64,000 bases of DNA from Micractinium sp. NFX-FRZ (taxonomy: Eukaryota > Chlorophyta > Trebouxiophyceae > Chlorellales > Chlorellaceae). The stretch is taken from positions 1-64,000 of the forward strand of contig JAPTJF010000183.1 of assembly GCA_029339195.1 (NCBI GenBank), written 5' to 3'. Each line of letters opens with the position of its first letter. Position 1 is the first letter of the stretch. A model generated the notes under the pieces. The model searched no databases. It saw only the letters and a program-made list of their open reading frames with translations, and was not told the DNA's origin. The position numbers were made by a program, and so were the translations under genes. This document shows, one piece after another, positions 12,419-24,397 of this stretch.

Positions 12419-12718
12419 CAAGCTGCGTATGGGCGGGGACAGGAGTAGGGGAGCTGGAGACGCGTAGGGAACAGGTAGGAAGATCTGGAAGCGGAGAAGG
12501 CACGTGCAGGCATGAAAGGATTCAGAGAGGGAGGCATGATGGGGAGGAGGGGGAGTACTGTACTGTACAGTGCTGTACAAGGGCGGGTTGGGTGGAGGTG
12601 GAGGCCGGCGGGCACGCGGCGGGGAGGCGCCATGCGCTCTGCGAGCTGCCCCACTCACTGCGCCAGCAGCGGGTGCCAGCGGCGGGCAGCGCTCGCCCGC
12701 AGCCTGATCCACCACCGC

Positions 12719-13920
12719 TCACTCGTCGCCACGGAAGATGAAGTGCTCAAACGCCGAGCGGCGCTTCTCCACTGCAGGTGGCGGGGCAGGAAGCAGGGGG
12801 AGCCTCAAAGCCTTGCCTTGCTGCTGCGCGCCGGAAGCCCGCTCGCCGTGCTGCCCCCGCGTCCGGCATGCAAGGCCAGGTAACGCTCTTAGCGTCAGTG
12901 CACGCAAACGTGAGCAGAATGTTGACTGACATTGCCCCGCAAACCCGCAGCTCAAATCATGCCCTGGCGCGCCGCACTTACCTGACTCGCCCTGGAACTG
13001 CCCGCCGTAGAACTTCTCCAGCTGGGTCAGGCTCTGGGCGGTCAGCTGCGAGGGGGGCAAAGGCAAGAACACCAGATTGTAGTCCTGCGCCGAGGGGGAG
13101 CCGCAGGGGCATGCAGGGGGCACGCAGGGGCAGCCGCAGAGGGGGAGCCGCAGGGGCACGCCAGGGCACTGCAGCGATGCGGCGGCTGCGTTGCTGCCGG
13201 TGTGCACAGCAAGGCAGCCTGAGCGAGGCAGAGACAGCTGGGCAGCAGAGGCAGTCTGGGCAAGGAAGGCAGCGCACATGCTTACCTCCCCGAGCTCGGT
13301 GCGCGTGGTGGGGAAGAGGTTGGCGGGCGGCGCCATGCCTGCATTGTTACGCAGCGGCATGAACTTGTCATCTCTGGAGAAAACCTGGGTGTTGTGCAGG
13401 CGCGCCGCCGTGTTGTAGGACACGACGGTCATCTCCTTCACCGCCTTCAGGCTCGCCCCCTGCGTCTCCAGCGCCGCCTTCAGGCGCGTCCCCTGCGCCT
13501 CCACCGCCGCCTTCAGGCCCGTCCCCTGCTCCTCCACCGCCGCCTTCAGGCCCGTCCCCTGCTCCTCCAGCGCCGCCAGGCGCGTCAGCACCGCGTTGGT
13601 GCCTGCAGAACCAAGGAGAAGCCGAAGACGAGTGTTCGACCCCCTACAGGCCCCCTGGGGCTGCCGCTAGGGGCCTTCCACGCGACCGCCATGGGACCCA
13701 CCAGCCTCGGCCAGGCAAACTCGCCTGCGTCTACTCCACCGGCGTAGTGGGCGGCAATGTACTCGTGGATCGCCGCAGCTGCTTCCTCCGCCGAGCACAA
13801 GTCGATTTTAGATCCGATTGACTTGCGGACGGCCGCATCAAACTTGGCACCGACTTCGGCGGTGGTTGGCACGGCGCCAGCTGCCGCGTTGGGGACCTGC
13901 TGCTGCTGCTGGTTCTGCAT
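12719..13920 (-). CDS. Small coiled-coil protein of unknown function
   Basis: I do not recognise this family. Four exons (13920-13740, 13602-13286, 13084-12982, 12771-12719) give 654 nt and 217 residues. The start is the ATG before a short Gln run. Residues 1-60 hold an acidic helical stretch. Residues about 61-115 hold four copies of an 11-residue unit of the form EEQGTGLKAAV, which would make a hendecad coiled coil. A more ordered C-terminal part follows, with VVSYNTAARLHNTQVFSRDD, a PLRNNAG turn, an LFPTTRTELGE stretch and a basic end, EKRRSAFEHF. There is no signal peptide and no membrane segment. The C-terminal pattern of Asn-rich turn, Phe-Pro and Glu-Leu reminds me of short uncharacterised fungal and algal proteins, but I cannot name one. 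Confidence 0.75.
13448..13578. repeat. 33-bp tandem repeats coding for 11-residue units
   Basis: Four tandem units of about 33 bases within exon 2 of the coiled-coil gene. The copies differ mainly at single positions, so the array is recent or kept alike by selection or gene conversion. Confidence 0.85.
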
Positions 13921-15496
13921 TTTGAAGAACTGGACGCTCGAAACGTCGGGAGTGCAAGAAGAGGGAGCACCGCGCTGTAAGGGTGGCATCTGCGGCGGCG
14001 TTGCATTGCGGGCGTGACGCGCGCAGCACAGCGTCGACCCCTTCGCCGGCGGCGTGGCCTCCCCGCCCAGTGCTGCCGCGGTGGGTTCGACTGCAGAAGA
14101 CCCTAGAGGCGTTGGATTACGTCTGTGCTGTTCTCATGCCGCACCCAGTCACCACCGGGGCCCAGGGGAGGTTGAAGTCTCAAGCTGCCATGGTGGAGGC
14201 AGAGCCTGCTGAGCTACCGGGCGCCAGTGCAGAGTCAACAGGCACGGTCCACTCGCTTTTTGAAAGCACCAAACTCAATTTGACAGATAATTGAACTGAT
14301 AAGGAGAAGCGTACGAGCAGCAAGCCAGCCGGTGCTCAGGAGGCGGCATAGTGCCGCCGGCTGCAGCGCCCCGTCAGCGCGGCCTCTCTGCCAAGGAAGC
14401 ACCAAACATCGCCTGCACCCTTCCGCTGCATATCCCGTGCATTCATACCCCACCCCATGTCGCCTGGGCTCCTCAGGGACCCTGCAGGGACCTGCAACTT
14501 CTCGCACACAGCAAAGTAACACGGGCGGCTGGCTTCGATGCCGCCTACCAGCTTTGCGAGGCAGCACAGCGGTGCAACAGAGCGCGCCGAAGTACGTGGC
14601 AGGCGACACCGGCGTGCTGCAGCGCACACCAGCCAAGCTCGTCATCAGGTCGGCGCCGGCGCCCCGCCCCACCCCCTCAAGTGCGCGCACACTGCCTCCT
14701 CGTTCAGCCACCTGTGAACACATTGAATATCGAGAGGGCCCGCCAGTTGTCTTCATCGGTTGACCGGCATACACATGGTCCCATGATATGCTCTGTGTTT
14801 GCCCCCCAGACAGCAAGCTGTGGGCTGCCTCGCTGGCCATCAAGGCCTGTGGCCTGTTATCGCAGGGGCTGCAGATGCCGCCCGGGCGCGCCCCCGCCCG
14901 CGGTGCTGCTGGAACTGGCCGGGGCGGCACAGACGGTGCTGCAAGCCGGCGGGGGCTGCCTGGCGGCGCAGTGCCCGGCGCCTCGGCAGAGCCAGACCGC
15001 CTGATCGACTTGGCACACCACGCCAACGTGCAAGTCGTGGCAGGTGCGGTGGCGAGGCGTGAGGAGGGGAATGGGCAGCGCACACGGTACGGCGTGCCGC
15101 CCCTCCCCGCGCCGCACCCTTGCCTTCAGATTATGTTTCCAATGAACCCTTGCCTCCATGTCTGTCGCCACGCTGACGCAGACCCCCAACCTCTGAGCCC
15201 GCTTGCCGCCCGCCTGCCTCCTCCGCACACCCACCCACGCGCCACATCCGCAGTGAACCTGTCTCTCCAGCTGGTGGCAAGCGCTGGCGCTCAGAACGGC
15301 GCTGCGAGCTCCCCGGGAGCAGTAGCCGCGCACAACACGGGGGCGCATGGGTGGCTGCATTGGCAGGCGCTCTGCAGCTGTCCGGCGCAACCCAAGCGGC
15401 AGGTGCCTGCCTCTCAAAGTGATGCCCTTTGCCATGCTTGCTTGGTAAAGCTGCTGCCAGCGGTGCAGCCCTATCCCCACGGCATCTGCCCGAGAA

Positions 15497-15510
15497 AGGG
15501 TTTAGGGTTT
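15497..15510 (+). promoter_or_regulatory. Telo-box-like motif
   Basis: AGGGTTTAGGGTTT matches two units of the plant-type telomere repeat. Short interstitial copies act as promoter elements in plants; here it lies about 950 bases upstream of the GON4-like start, so any role is inferred. Confidence 0.3.
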
Positions 15511-15851
15511 GAACCTTACAAACCCAAACCACCAATAACTGCTGGTGCTCAGTGCCCTGCTCCGTGCTCCATTCTCAGTGCTCAGTGCCATGCTCAGCGT
15601 GCCATGCTCCCCATCCCTTGCTGCAGCCGGCGACTGTGCATTCCGCTACTGGTCAGCGTTCTGCAGCCTGCTGATGCACCGCCCGATAGGGCTGGTGGAG
15701 CCCCTGAGCGCCCGCCCCAGCGCACAGCAGGCCGTCATACGGGTGCCCGGTTCTCACACTGCCTGCCGGCGCTGGCGCAGGTGCTCGAAGCGAGGGGCAG
15801 TGCCAGCTGCAGCCGGGCGCTCGCCAGCCGCAAGCAGCAGCACAAACAGAA

Positions 15852-16012
15852 GAGCGAGCTGTGGATCAGCTGCTTGGATGTACGGGTTCTGTTGACAACT
15901 GGTGTGCCCACGGTTTGATCTTTAGAAGCTTAGCAAGCTGGGGCCTGCAAGCTGGCCAGCTCAGTCAGCAGCTGCAGCCGATGGGCTGCCGACTGCATGC
16001 CCCCGCCCGGGG
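15852..16012. repeat. Dispersed direct repeat, copy 2
   Basis: Second copy of the repeat seen at 11855-12003, same orientation. The two copies flank the coiled-coil gene at roughly 4-kb spacing. Confidence 0.75.
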
Positions 16013-16465
16013 CGGTGAAGGGGCTGGGTGGGGGCGAGTCTGTGCTATGTCATTTACGCATGCGACAGTGCATTATAATTTTTTGCACAGACACGTGAGG
16101 TGATCCATGGCTCGCCAGAGCGCGCAGATGAGGTTGCCTTTCAAATTCTCGCGCCCGCCACGCTGGCACTCGGCAGAGAGCCCCCACTTCCAAGCTCCCC
16201 AGCTATTTGGTGCGATTGTTCGAGCGTTTCTGATCACTTATCATAGCGCCAGCCCTGCGCCGCACTCTTCCCAGCTGCTGGCGTCGCGCTCAGCCCTGCA
16301 CTGAGGCTTCCTAGCGACTGAACAGCGCCGGCACAACATCAAGTTGCCTGCGGGCTCGCGACGGGGCCCTCGCGCCCACTAGGAGCACGGCCCCTGGCAC
16401 CCGCCGCCGACGGCCGCCGTTGGTTGAGCCCCGGATAGGTCGGCGCAGAGGCGTCGGCGGCAGCC

Positions 16466-19400
16466 ATGGTGGGCCCTGCACGGCGCAACCCGCTGGCAGC
16501 CCTGCTATCCCCAGGTCCCTCCCTGGAGACAGAGGACGACGAGGTGAGCAGGCGACTGCCTGTCTTGCATGCACAGCACGTGCACGCATTGCATTACCGC
16601 CGCGCCGCCCGCCTGCCGACCGCTGGGCGGGGCCTGGGCGCCTCCTCAGAGCTCCTGCTGCGCATGTGGTACCTCATCGTGTGCTGCTTCCGGCCTGCTT
16701 GGGTGCTGCAGGATGAGGACTTTGTGCTAGATCCAGCAGAGGAGGGTGCTGAAGGATCCGAAGGCAGCGAGGATGAGGAGGGGAGCAGCAGCGGTGGCGA
16801 GGGGGAGACCGATCGGGGGGAGACCGATCGGGAGGAGACGCGTGGCGGCGGGCAGAGCACTGTTGGGCCGGGAGAATCGGCGGCGGCCTCGGTGGCTGCG
16901 ACGCGAGCAGACCTAGGGGAGATACGCAAACGCATGCTGGGTGGGTGGGTGGGTGATTCCAAGGTGGTTGAGGATGGGCTTGGCTGCTGGGGTCGGTCCA
17001 CAAGTGTTTAACGTTCTCGTGCCGTGCATGCAGGACCTACCTCCCGCTGTTTGGGCCCCGAGGGCGCTGCGGTGTTTGATGACACCATATCCCGCCTCAT
17101 CTCATCTACATGCGCACCATGTGCACCCCTCATTCCCACCCCTCCTCTCCCCTGCTGCCCCCCAGGCCTGGGCCCGGAGGATGATGTCGTGTTTGAGGAA
17201 GAGATTCTGTCGGACTCTGACATCTCCCAGCACTTTCCCGAGGAGGAAGATGAGGAGGAGGGCGAGGCGCTGCGCCTGGCCGGCATGCACGGCGGCAGCG
17301 GGAGCGAGGGCAGCAGCGCAGGTGGGCGCGGGCGGGCTGGCTGTGAAGCCAAGGGGGACAGTGCTTGAGTGCGATGGGGCGTGCCTGGCGGTCTGCTGGG
17401 CAGGCAGCTGTTCATGTGAAAAGGTGTTGCATTTGGTGTGCCAGCCTGGCAGGCAGGCAGGCTATGGAGACCCTGGGCAGATGGGGAGCACTAGCCGCCG
17501 CCTACAACCTGATCATTGCTGCCACTGCTGCTGCAGAAGAGACAGAGGAGGAGGAGGAGGAGGAAGAGGAGGAGGAAGAGGAGGAGCGAGAGTGCGCTCA
17601 GCAGCAGGAGCAGCAGGAGCAGCCGCAGGCAGCATCCGATGCAGCTGTGGTCGAGGCAGCCGCAGCGGCCGCCGCCATGCCGCCCCCTCCGCCCCGCCCC
17701 CCTGCTGCCGCACAGGCGCAGCGTGGCCCGCACGCTGCGCAGGCAGCCCCGTTGCAGCAGCAGCAGCAGCCGCAGGGCGCGGTGCCTCCCATGTCGCAGC
17801 CGTCCGCCTCTGTAGCGGAACCTTCGGCTGCGGCGGCGGCAGCAGCAGCAGCAGCAGATGCGCCTTTTGGGGAGATTGACCCATTCGAAGATGTGCAGGC
17901 TTTTGGGGCGGAGCTGGGAGCGTTGGAGGACCCGATTGCGCGGCGCACCAGGTGCGCGGGCGGGCTGGTGCGTAGGTGGACGGCTGCCTGACTGCCTGCT
18001 GTGACACACCTGGATGTTGTGGCGCCTGGCTGCTCCTTTGCCTGCCCCCCCCTCCCCGCTCATGACGGGGGTTACGCGGCGCCCCGCTGCCGCCGCTACC
18101 CCTCACTCCCTTTCAAGGCTTGCCACTGCCGTCAGAGCAGCCACCACCAAGGGTCCGCCGCCTCTGCTGGTGCTGCCTTTGCTTGCTGTGTCATGCGGCG
18201 TCCCATTTCCGCCGCTGCCGCCTGCCCTCCCCTGCAGGGCGCACCACTCCCTGCAGGAGATCAGTATTGAAGAACTGGAGCAGATGCTGCAGGTGAGCAG
18301 TGCGCTTGCCTGCCCTGTATCGCAAGTTTCAATGCGGAGAAACGGACTGTACACACAAACAAGCAAAAGCACCCTGGGGCTGGGTGAAGTTGAGGTGTTG
18401 GCGGCAAGCGGCATGAGCGCCTGCCAGAGGAGCTGAGCAGTGTGGGGCCTGACCAGGTGGGTGCTGCTGGTGGTACGCTGGCGTGCATGGCGGGCCCCTG
18501 GGCGCTGGGCCACGTCTGGTGGTGGCCAATGGGTCACGCTCCCACCTCCTCCCATCACCCGGTGGCTCCAACTGTCCCCCCTTACCAGCAGCTCCTTGCG
18601 CTGCCTGCCCCCCACAGGTTGACGATGAGCTGGAGGGTCTGAGGGGGCTGGATGACGAGGCGGAGTACCAGAGGTTCCTCCAGGTGGGGTAGAGGGGTGG
18701 GGATGCATGGGGTTGGGGTGGCAGGCATGGCACGTTACCACGGCTCAAGTGGAATGTTTAAAAAAGAGAGAGGGGAAAGCATCTGCCAGTGTATCGCGTG
18801 ATGGGCGGTGCCTCCTCGTCTCCCTGCTCTTGTCAGGATGCATGAGGAGGCTGAGTGCACAGAGGGCCCCTGGCTGGCTGCCGAGGCGGCGGCTGCCGGC
18901 ATCTGCGCTGCGCCCACGCGCTGCGGCTTCCCTCCTGCCGAAGCCCTGCTGTGGGGCGCTGCTCCCTCCAACCTCCCTGGCATGCCCCCCTCCCACTGCT
19001 CCGCGCCTGCAGTCGCTGCGGGATGGTGGCGAGGCGGGGGGCGCCACGTTCAGCAGCTTTTTGGACGACGAGGTGGAGGACAGCGGTGAGGAGAAGGGTT
19101 GGGCTGTAGGGTTTACAAACCTCCTGGCTGCAGCGCCGCCCATGCTGCCGCTCATGGCGGTTGCCCTCTGCCTGTGCTCACTTCTGCTCACTGCTTGCGA
19201 CCGGGACAACGGCTGCTCACTGCTTGCGAGCGGGACACCGCCTGCTCACTGCTTGCGACCGGGATGACTCGATGTTCTGGCCGTGCCGCGAATGCAACAC
19301 CTGCATGGCCGTGAATGCAACACCTGCAGATGATGGCGATTTCTACCAAGAGCTGCGGGCGATGCTGGGGATGGGGGAGGAGGCGGCGGGCGGAGGGGGC

Positions 19401-22400
19401 GCAGGTGGCGCAGCGCTCCAGGGCGGCCAGGGCGGCGGCCGCCGGACGGCGAAGCCCAAGCAGGTGTGTGAGCACGTGGTGGGTGGGCGGGGCGCAGCAT
19501 GAGCAGGCATGTGTGCACATGGTGGGCAAGGTGGGGGCCGCCTGGACAGGTGTGTGTGCACACGAGGGGTGGGGTGCAGCCACCCTGCCCTTTCCCAGCT
19601 AAACCCTGTTCTGCTTCTGCCCTGCCCCTGCCCCGGCCTCTGCCTCTGCCCCTGCCCCTGCCCTTCCTCCTGCCTCTGCCCTGCACGCAGCCACACGGGG
19701 CGCCTCATCACTTCCGCTCCTTGTGGGGGCCACCATGCACCCGCCTGCCTGCAGCCCCGCAAGCCACGCGAGCGCAGGCCGCGTGCGCCCAAGCCGCCAC
19801 GTTGGAGCCGCGCCGCCGCCGGGGAGCGCGCCGGCGAGCGCCGCCTGCGCCCGCTGGCGCCAAAAGGCAAGCAGCGTGGGCAGCCTGGGCCGCGCCGCTA
19901 TGGACGTGCTGCTGCGGGAGCGACGTGGCAATGCGCAGCGCCCTGGATTAGCCGTGCCCCTGCTCATGGGACTCTGTCTGGGCTGCTGGCCTCTGGTTCA
20001 GTTTGTGAGCAGCAGCCAAGCCTGTGAGCGGTGCCTCATCCAATCTCAACTGACGTCATAACCTTACCTCTCCCCCCTGCACTCTCTCCCTGTGCAGCTT
20101 ACACCGACTTTGCCCGACTCTCAGCCCTGGCAGCGGCAGCGGGGCAGCGGGGAGCCACTCCGGACCTGCGCCCACCCGTGGCGGTCCCCACTTCCCTAGG
20201 CCCCATGCTGGTGCCCGCAGCCGCCGTGGCGGGGCCCCCGCTGCCGCCGCTGCCCCCAGGCATCAACCGCGCGCCGGTGGTGTGGCAGAAGCCGCTGCCA
20301 GCGGCCCTGCGGCGCTACCTCCCTGCCGAAGCGGCGGCTGCAGCAGGCGGCGGGCAGGCGCCACTGCCGGTGGGGGCGCCCCCGAAGGAGGCGGGCGTGC
20401 AGGCGGCAGATTTTCAGCCCAAGCAGTACGCCCAGCTGCACCGCCTGGTGCACCAGCACACGCAGCTGCTCATACAGGTTGGTGGGGGGGGTGAAGGAGG
20501 GAGGGAAGGGTTTGGTGGCTGTGAGGGTGACTGTGAATGTGAGGTGGAGGGAGGGTGACTGCGACTGCGAGTGTGGCTGCGGGGTGGTGCGCTGTGAAGA
20601 GAGACGGGCTGGGGTGAGGAGGGGTGTGCTTGGTGAGGTTGCGAGCTGGGGGGACGGCAGGCAGCACAGCTCAGCTGCCAGGCAGCGGCACAGAAGCTGC
20701 TGTGGGAGTGTGGGATGCTGCGGCTTGCACACCGGGGCATCCCGGCTTTCTGGGCTGCCATGCCCAAACCCCTGCCACGCACCCCCACACCACTGGAAAA
20801 GACTAACCGTTTCCCCCCGCCCCATGCCCCGCTTCATGCCAGGTCTACCTGCTGGCCGCCACCAGCGCCGTCCCGGCGCACCGCCAGGTGGCAGAGCAGG
20901 CGCAGCGCATGGCGGAGGAGCTGCAGGGGTTTGCCCGCCAGCAGGGCGCCAGCCGGCGCGCGCAGGTGCGGGGCGGCAGGCCCAGCGACGGGACGCGGCT
21001 CACAGTGGGTGGCACCTCACAGTCAGCGCTTCATGCTTGCTGCCCAGGCACGCCAGCCGGCTGCTCTGCCGTGCCGTGCATCCCGCTCTGCCACCCCACA
21101 CATGGCAGGCCCACATGCTCTTCCCTACTGTGTGACGACATTTGCAGGGCATTGCTCCCTACAACCCTGACGCCCTGGGCGTCAGCAGCCAGCTGCCGCC
21201 GCCTATCAGTGTGGCCAGCGAGAGCCAGGAGCTGCCCCTGCGTGGGCGGCGCCACGTGGAAGCCGCCCGCCGCCAGCGCTGGCTGCGGGAGGAGGACGAG
21301 CGGCGGGCGCAGGAGGCGGTGCAGGCGGTGTGGAAGCCGTGGAGCAGCGAGCCGGTGCACACAGTGGCTGACGTGGCGCCGCTGAGGTGGCTGCAGCACG
21401 TGCTGGCGGGCGCCCCGCTGGCGGCCCAGCAGGCGGCGGGGGCGGGGGCGGGAGCGGCCCAGGGGCGGCGGCAGGAGGGCGAACAGGCCCAGCAGCAGCA
21501 GCAGGAGCAGCGGCGGCAACGAGGGCGAGCAGTAGGTGCCAGCAGCAGTGATGAGCAGGCGTCGGGGGGCCGGCAGCAGCAGGGTGCGCAGCCGGCGGCG
21601 CCTTTGCAGGGGGCAGGCAGCGGGGGGCGGGAGGAGGTGGATGAGCTGAGCAGCAGTGATGATGAGGAGCCTCAACGCCCCACCAAGTGAGTGTGCAGCG
21701 GCAGCATTCAAGTTGCAGGTCACTGGGGATGAGGGGAGATGTGTGGGTTTGGGGTTGGTTGGTACTCGTTACTGACCCACAGCACGCGCGCGTCACGGCT
21801 GCAGAGGGCTGTGGGTGGCCTCTCCTCAGCAGCCGCCTGCACGGGACGGTGACCGCTGCTCCGCTGCCCTTGGTGCGCAGCACGCTGCTGCCCACGCCTC
21901 CCTCGGCTGTGGGTGCGTGCCATCCACGGCTGCTGTGCATCACATGTATACGGCCTGCGCTGTGCTGTGCTGTGACTGCGCCCACGCCCTCCCTCTCTGC
22001 CTCCCCCCCTGCAGGCGGGTAAAGAAAGATAGCCGGCGGCCGTGGCTGGTGTCGCAGTCGCACGCGCAGTGGAAAGAGCTGCCGCCATCTGCCGCTGCCG
22101 CCGTGGCAGACGTGCAGCCGCTGTTGGAGCCGCTGCTGTTGCCCAAGGTGCGGGCCTGCCATATTGGCACGCTGCCCGCTTCTGTGCGCCCCAGCCTGGT
22201 GCTGCTCTGTGCCTGCCCACCCCCCTCTTGTCTTCACCTGGCTGGCACGCAAACCTTGCCCCCTTGTTGCCCCCTCCCATCACACAGCCTGCCATGCTCC
22301 TCCCTGCCCCGTCCTCCCGTGCGCTACCCTTGCACGGCAAGCCCCTCTGCACGCCAGGCGCCCCACTGCACACCTCGAAGCACCCCCCTCCACCGTCTGA

Positions 22401-24366
22401 CACTGCCTGCCCCAACCCTCTCACCACCCTGAAGACGCTGCCGAGCCTACCTACCCAAGCACCTCCCCCGCTGACCACCGAAATCATCCTGCCCTCCCCC
22501 CTCACCCCCTCCCCTCCACGCTGCTGTTGCCCAGGCCCCTGAATTCGCCTCCTCCAAGCAGCTGCTCTTCACGCCCGCCGAGGACGAGCTGCTGGCGCTG
22601 GGCATACAGAGGTGGGCGCCTGGCAGCACTGCACTGCCTGTGATGGACTTATGCTTCTGAATGAACGGGTTGTGGGGTGTATGGCTGGATGTGAAGCATG
22701 GGGCGGGGGCAGAGGGTGCGCCGCTGGCGCTGGACACGCACAGGCGTGTCCTCACCCCTTCCTGCCCTTGTGTCGAACACGAGTGACAGGTTGGGTGCAG
22801 GTGATTTGGGTGTGACTGGATGTCACCTCCTCGCTCCCCTTTCCACGCCCCTTTGTCTCCCCCTCTGCCCCAGGTTTGGCTACGACTGGGCCCGCATCCG
22901 CGCCGAGCTGCTCCCCGCCAAGTCGCTGAAGCAGCTGCAGCACCGCAAGAAGAACCGGGTGGCGGGCAACGCGCCTGACAACGTGGTCAAGGTGCGTGCG
23001 TGGCTCTGGGAGGGCGCGTGGGCTGGCATGGGGCCTGCAGGCGGGGGCAGGAAGGGGCGGCTTGGGGGTGGTGGGTTGGATGGGAAGAGGCAGGGTGATC
23101 GGAGGGGCAATGCGCCAGACAGGCATGGCCAATGCCCTCTACTCTGTTCCCTCCCCTCCCACCCTTTCCCCCCTGCAGGACGCGGTGGCAGCCCATCATC
23201 GGGAAGCTTACGGGCACGCAACGCCCTAGACTGAATCCTGTGCCCTCACATACTCCAGATTACTGCTCCCTTCCGTCCCCTCCCTCCCTGCCCCCCTCGG
23301 CAGGGTGCAGTGGCCGCAATCACCGGGCAGCTGCAGGCCCCTATTAGCAGCAGAACCCGACTGCTTTCCACTCCTTCCAATACGTCTTCGGTGCTTTCCT
23401 GCAGGACGCGGTGGCCGCTACCACCAGGAATGTGCAGGCCACGCGGCACGCTAGAAGGGCATCCTGCGTCCTCACTCTTCCTTAGCTTACCTTCCCCTCC
23501 CTCCCTCTTCCCCCCCCCCCCCCCGCCCCAGGACGCGGTGGCCGCCATCACGGGGCGGCTGCAGGCGGACGAGGTGGCCCTGCTGGAGCGGGCGCTGCGC
23601 TACTACGGCCGCCAGCCGCGCCGGTGGGATGTCATCTGCCGGGAGCACCTGCCGCACCGCCAGCCGCAGGTGGGGGCAGGGCGGGGTGGGGGTGGGGGTG
23701 GGGCGGTGGGGGCGAGAGAGCCTAGAGCGTGGGGAATGTGCTGCTCGGGTGGGTGTGCTTTGTGGATGTGTGCTTAGTGGCATGTGTGCTGAGTATGTGT
23801 GTGTGCTTGGCCAGTCTGTGGGTGACGGCATGAGTCCCTCTGGTGTTTGGCAGCCGGATTCTGGCAATCTGTGGTGGGGTTTGGGAGCCCTGCAAGTTTG
23901 CTAGACGGGGGAGGTGGCAAGAGCGGCAGCTGCTGACAAGTTCAAATGGCACACCGCCACTTCCGACCTTCCACCCCCGCCGTCGGCCCCACTGCCCTCC
24001 CTGGGTGCAGGTGCTGGCCATGCTGTGGTCGGCTCACCTTGCCAAGACGGGCGGTGAGGAGGTGCCGGGTGCAAACCCGAAAAAGAAGAAGAAGGGCAAG
24101 GCGGGCGAGACTGCATCGGAGGCGCTGGGCGGCGGCGGCGAGGTAGAGGACGGGGACGAAGCCAGCGGCGGCGGCGCCGCAGGCTCGCAGCCGGGCTCGC
24201 CGCGCCTGCAGGGGCAGGCGGAGTCGCCTGCCCGCCCCGTGGTGCGCTCCGTCTTTCTAATGGATGGAAGCGAAGGCGGGGGCGCCGGCGCTGGCGGCCT
24301 GCAGCAGCAGGGCCGCGGGCAAGAGGCGGCAGAGCAGCCGGCGCTGCTGCTGTGGCCGCAGCAGGC

Positions 24367-24397
<31 letters not shown>

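Larger units (their letters stand above)
11378..12718. other. Intergenic stretch between SulP-like and coiled-coil genes
   Basis: Contains the upstream region of the SulP-like gene and the downstream region of the coiled-coil gene. It holds one copy of the dispersed repeat (11855-12003), a cluster of four GTAC cores (12555-12578) and a candidate poly(A) signal. Open frames on both strands between 11.6 and 12.5 kb have no recognisable domain and I do not call a gene. Confidence 0.4.
13921..16465. other. 2.5-kb stretch with no confident gene
   Basis: Lies between the divergent coiled-coil (-) and GON4-like (+) genes and should hold both promoters. A long + frame at 14788-15918 has no domain, biased composition and no clear splice partners. 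The stretch also holds a dispersed repeat copy, a telo-box-like motif at 15497-15510, and short repeats of the form AGTGCTCAGTGCC around 15545-15610. Degenerate gene remnants are possible. Confidence 0.4.

Noticed and set aside
14078..14095. Possible tRNA B-box (GGTTCGACT)
   Set aside because: No matching A-box or cloverleaf arms nearby.
15497..15510. Telomere or chromosome end
   Set aside because: Only two telomere-type units; genes continue on both sides.
14788..15918. 376-codon + open frame
   Set aside because: No domain, Pro/Ala/Cys-biased, crosses repeat sequence and has no consistent splice partners; likely chance in GC-rich DNA or gene remnants.
17033..17165. Exon 3 of the GON4-like gene starting at 17033
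   Set aside because: It is open and in phase, but looks like a decayed copy of the true exon start at 17166; kept as a possible alternative only.
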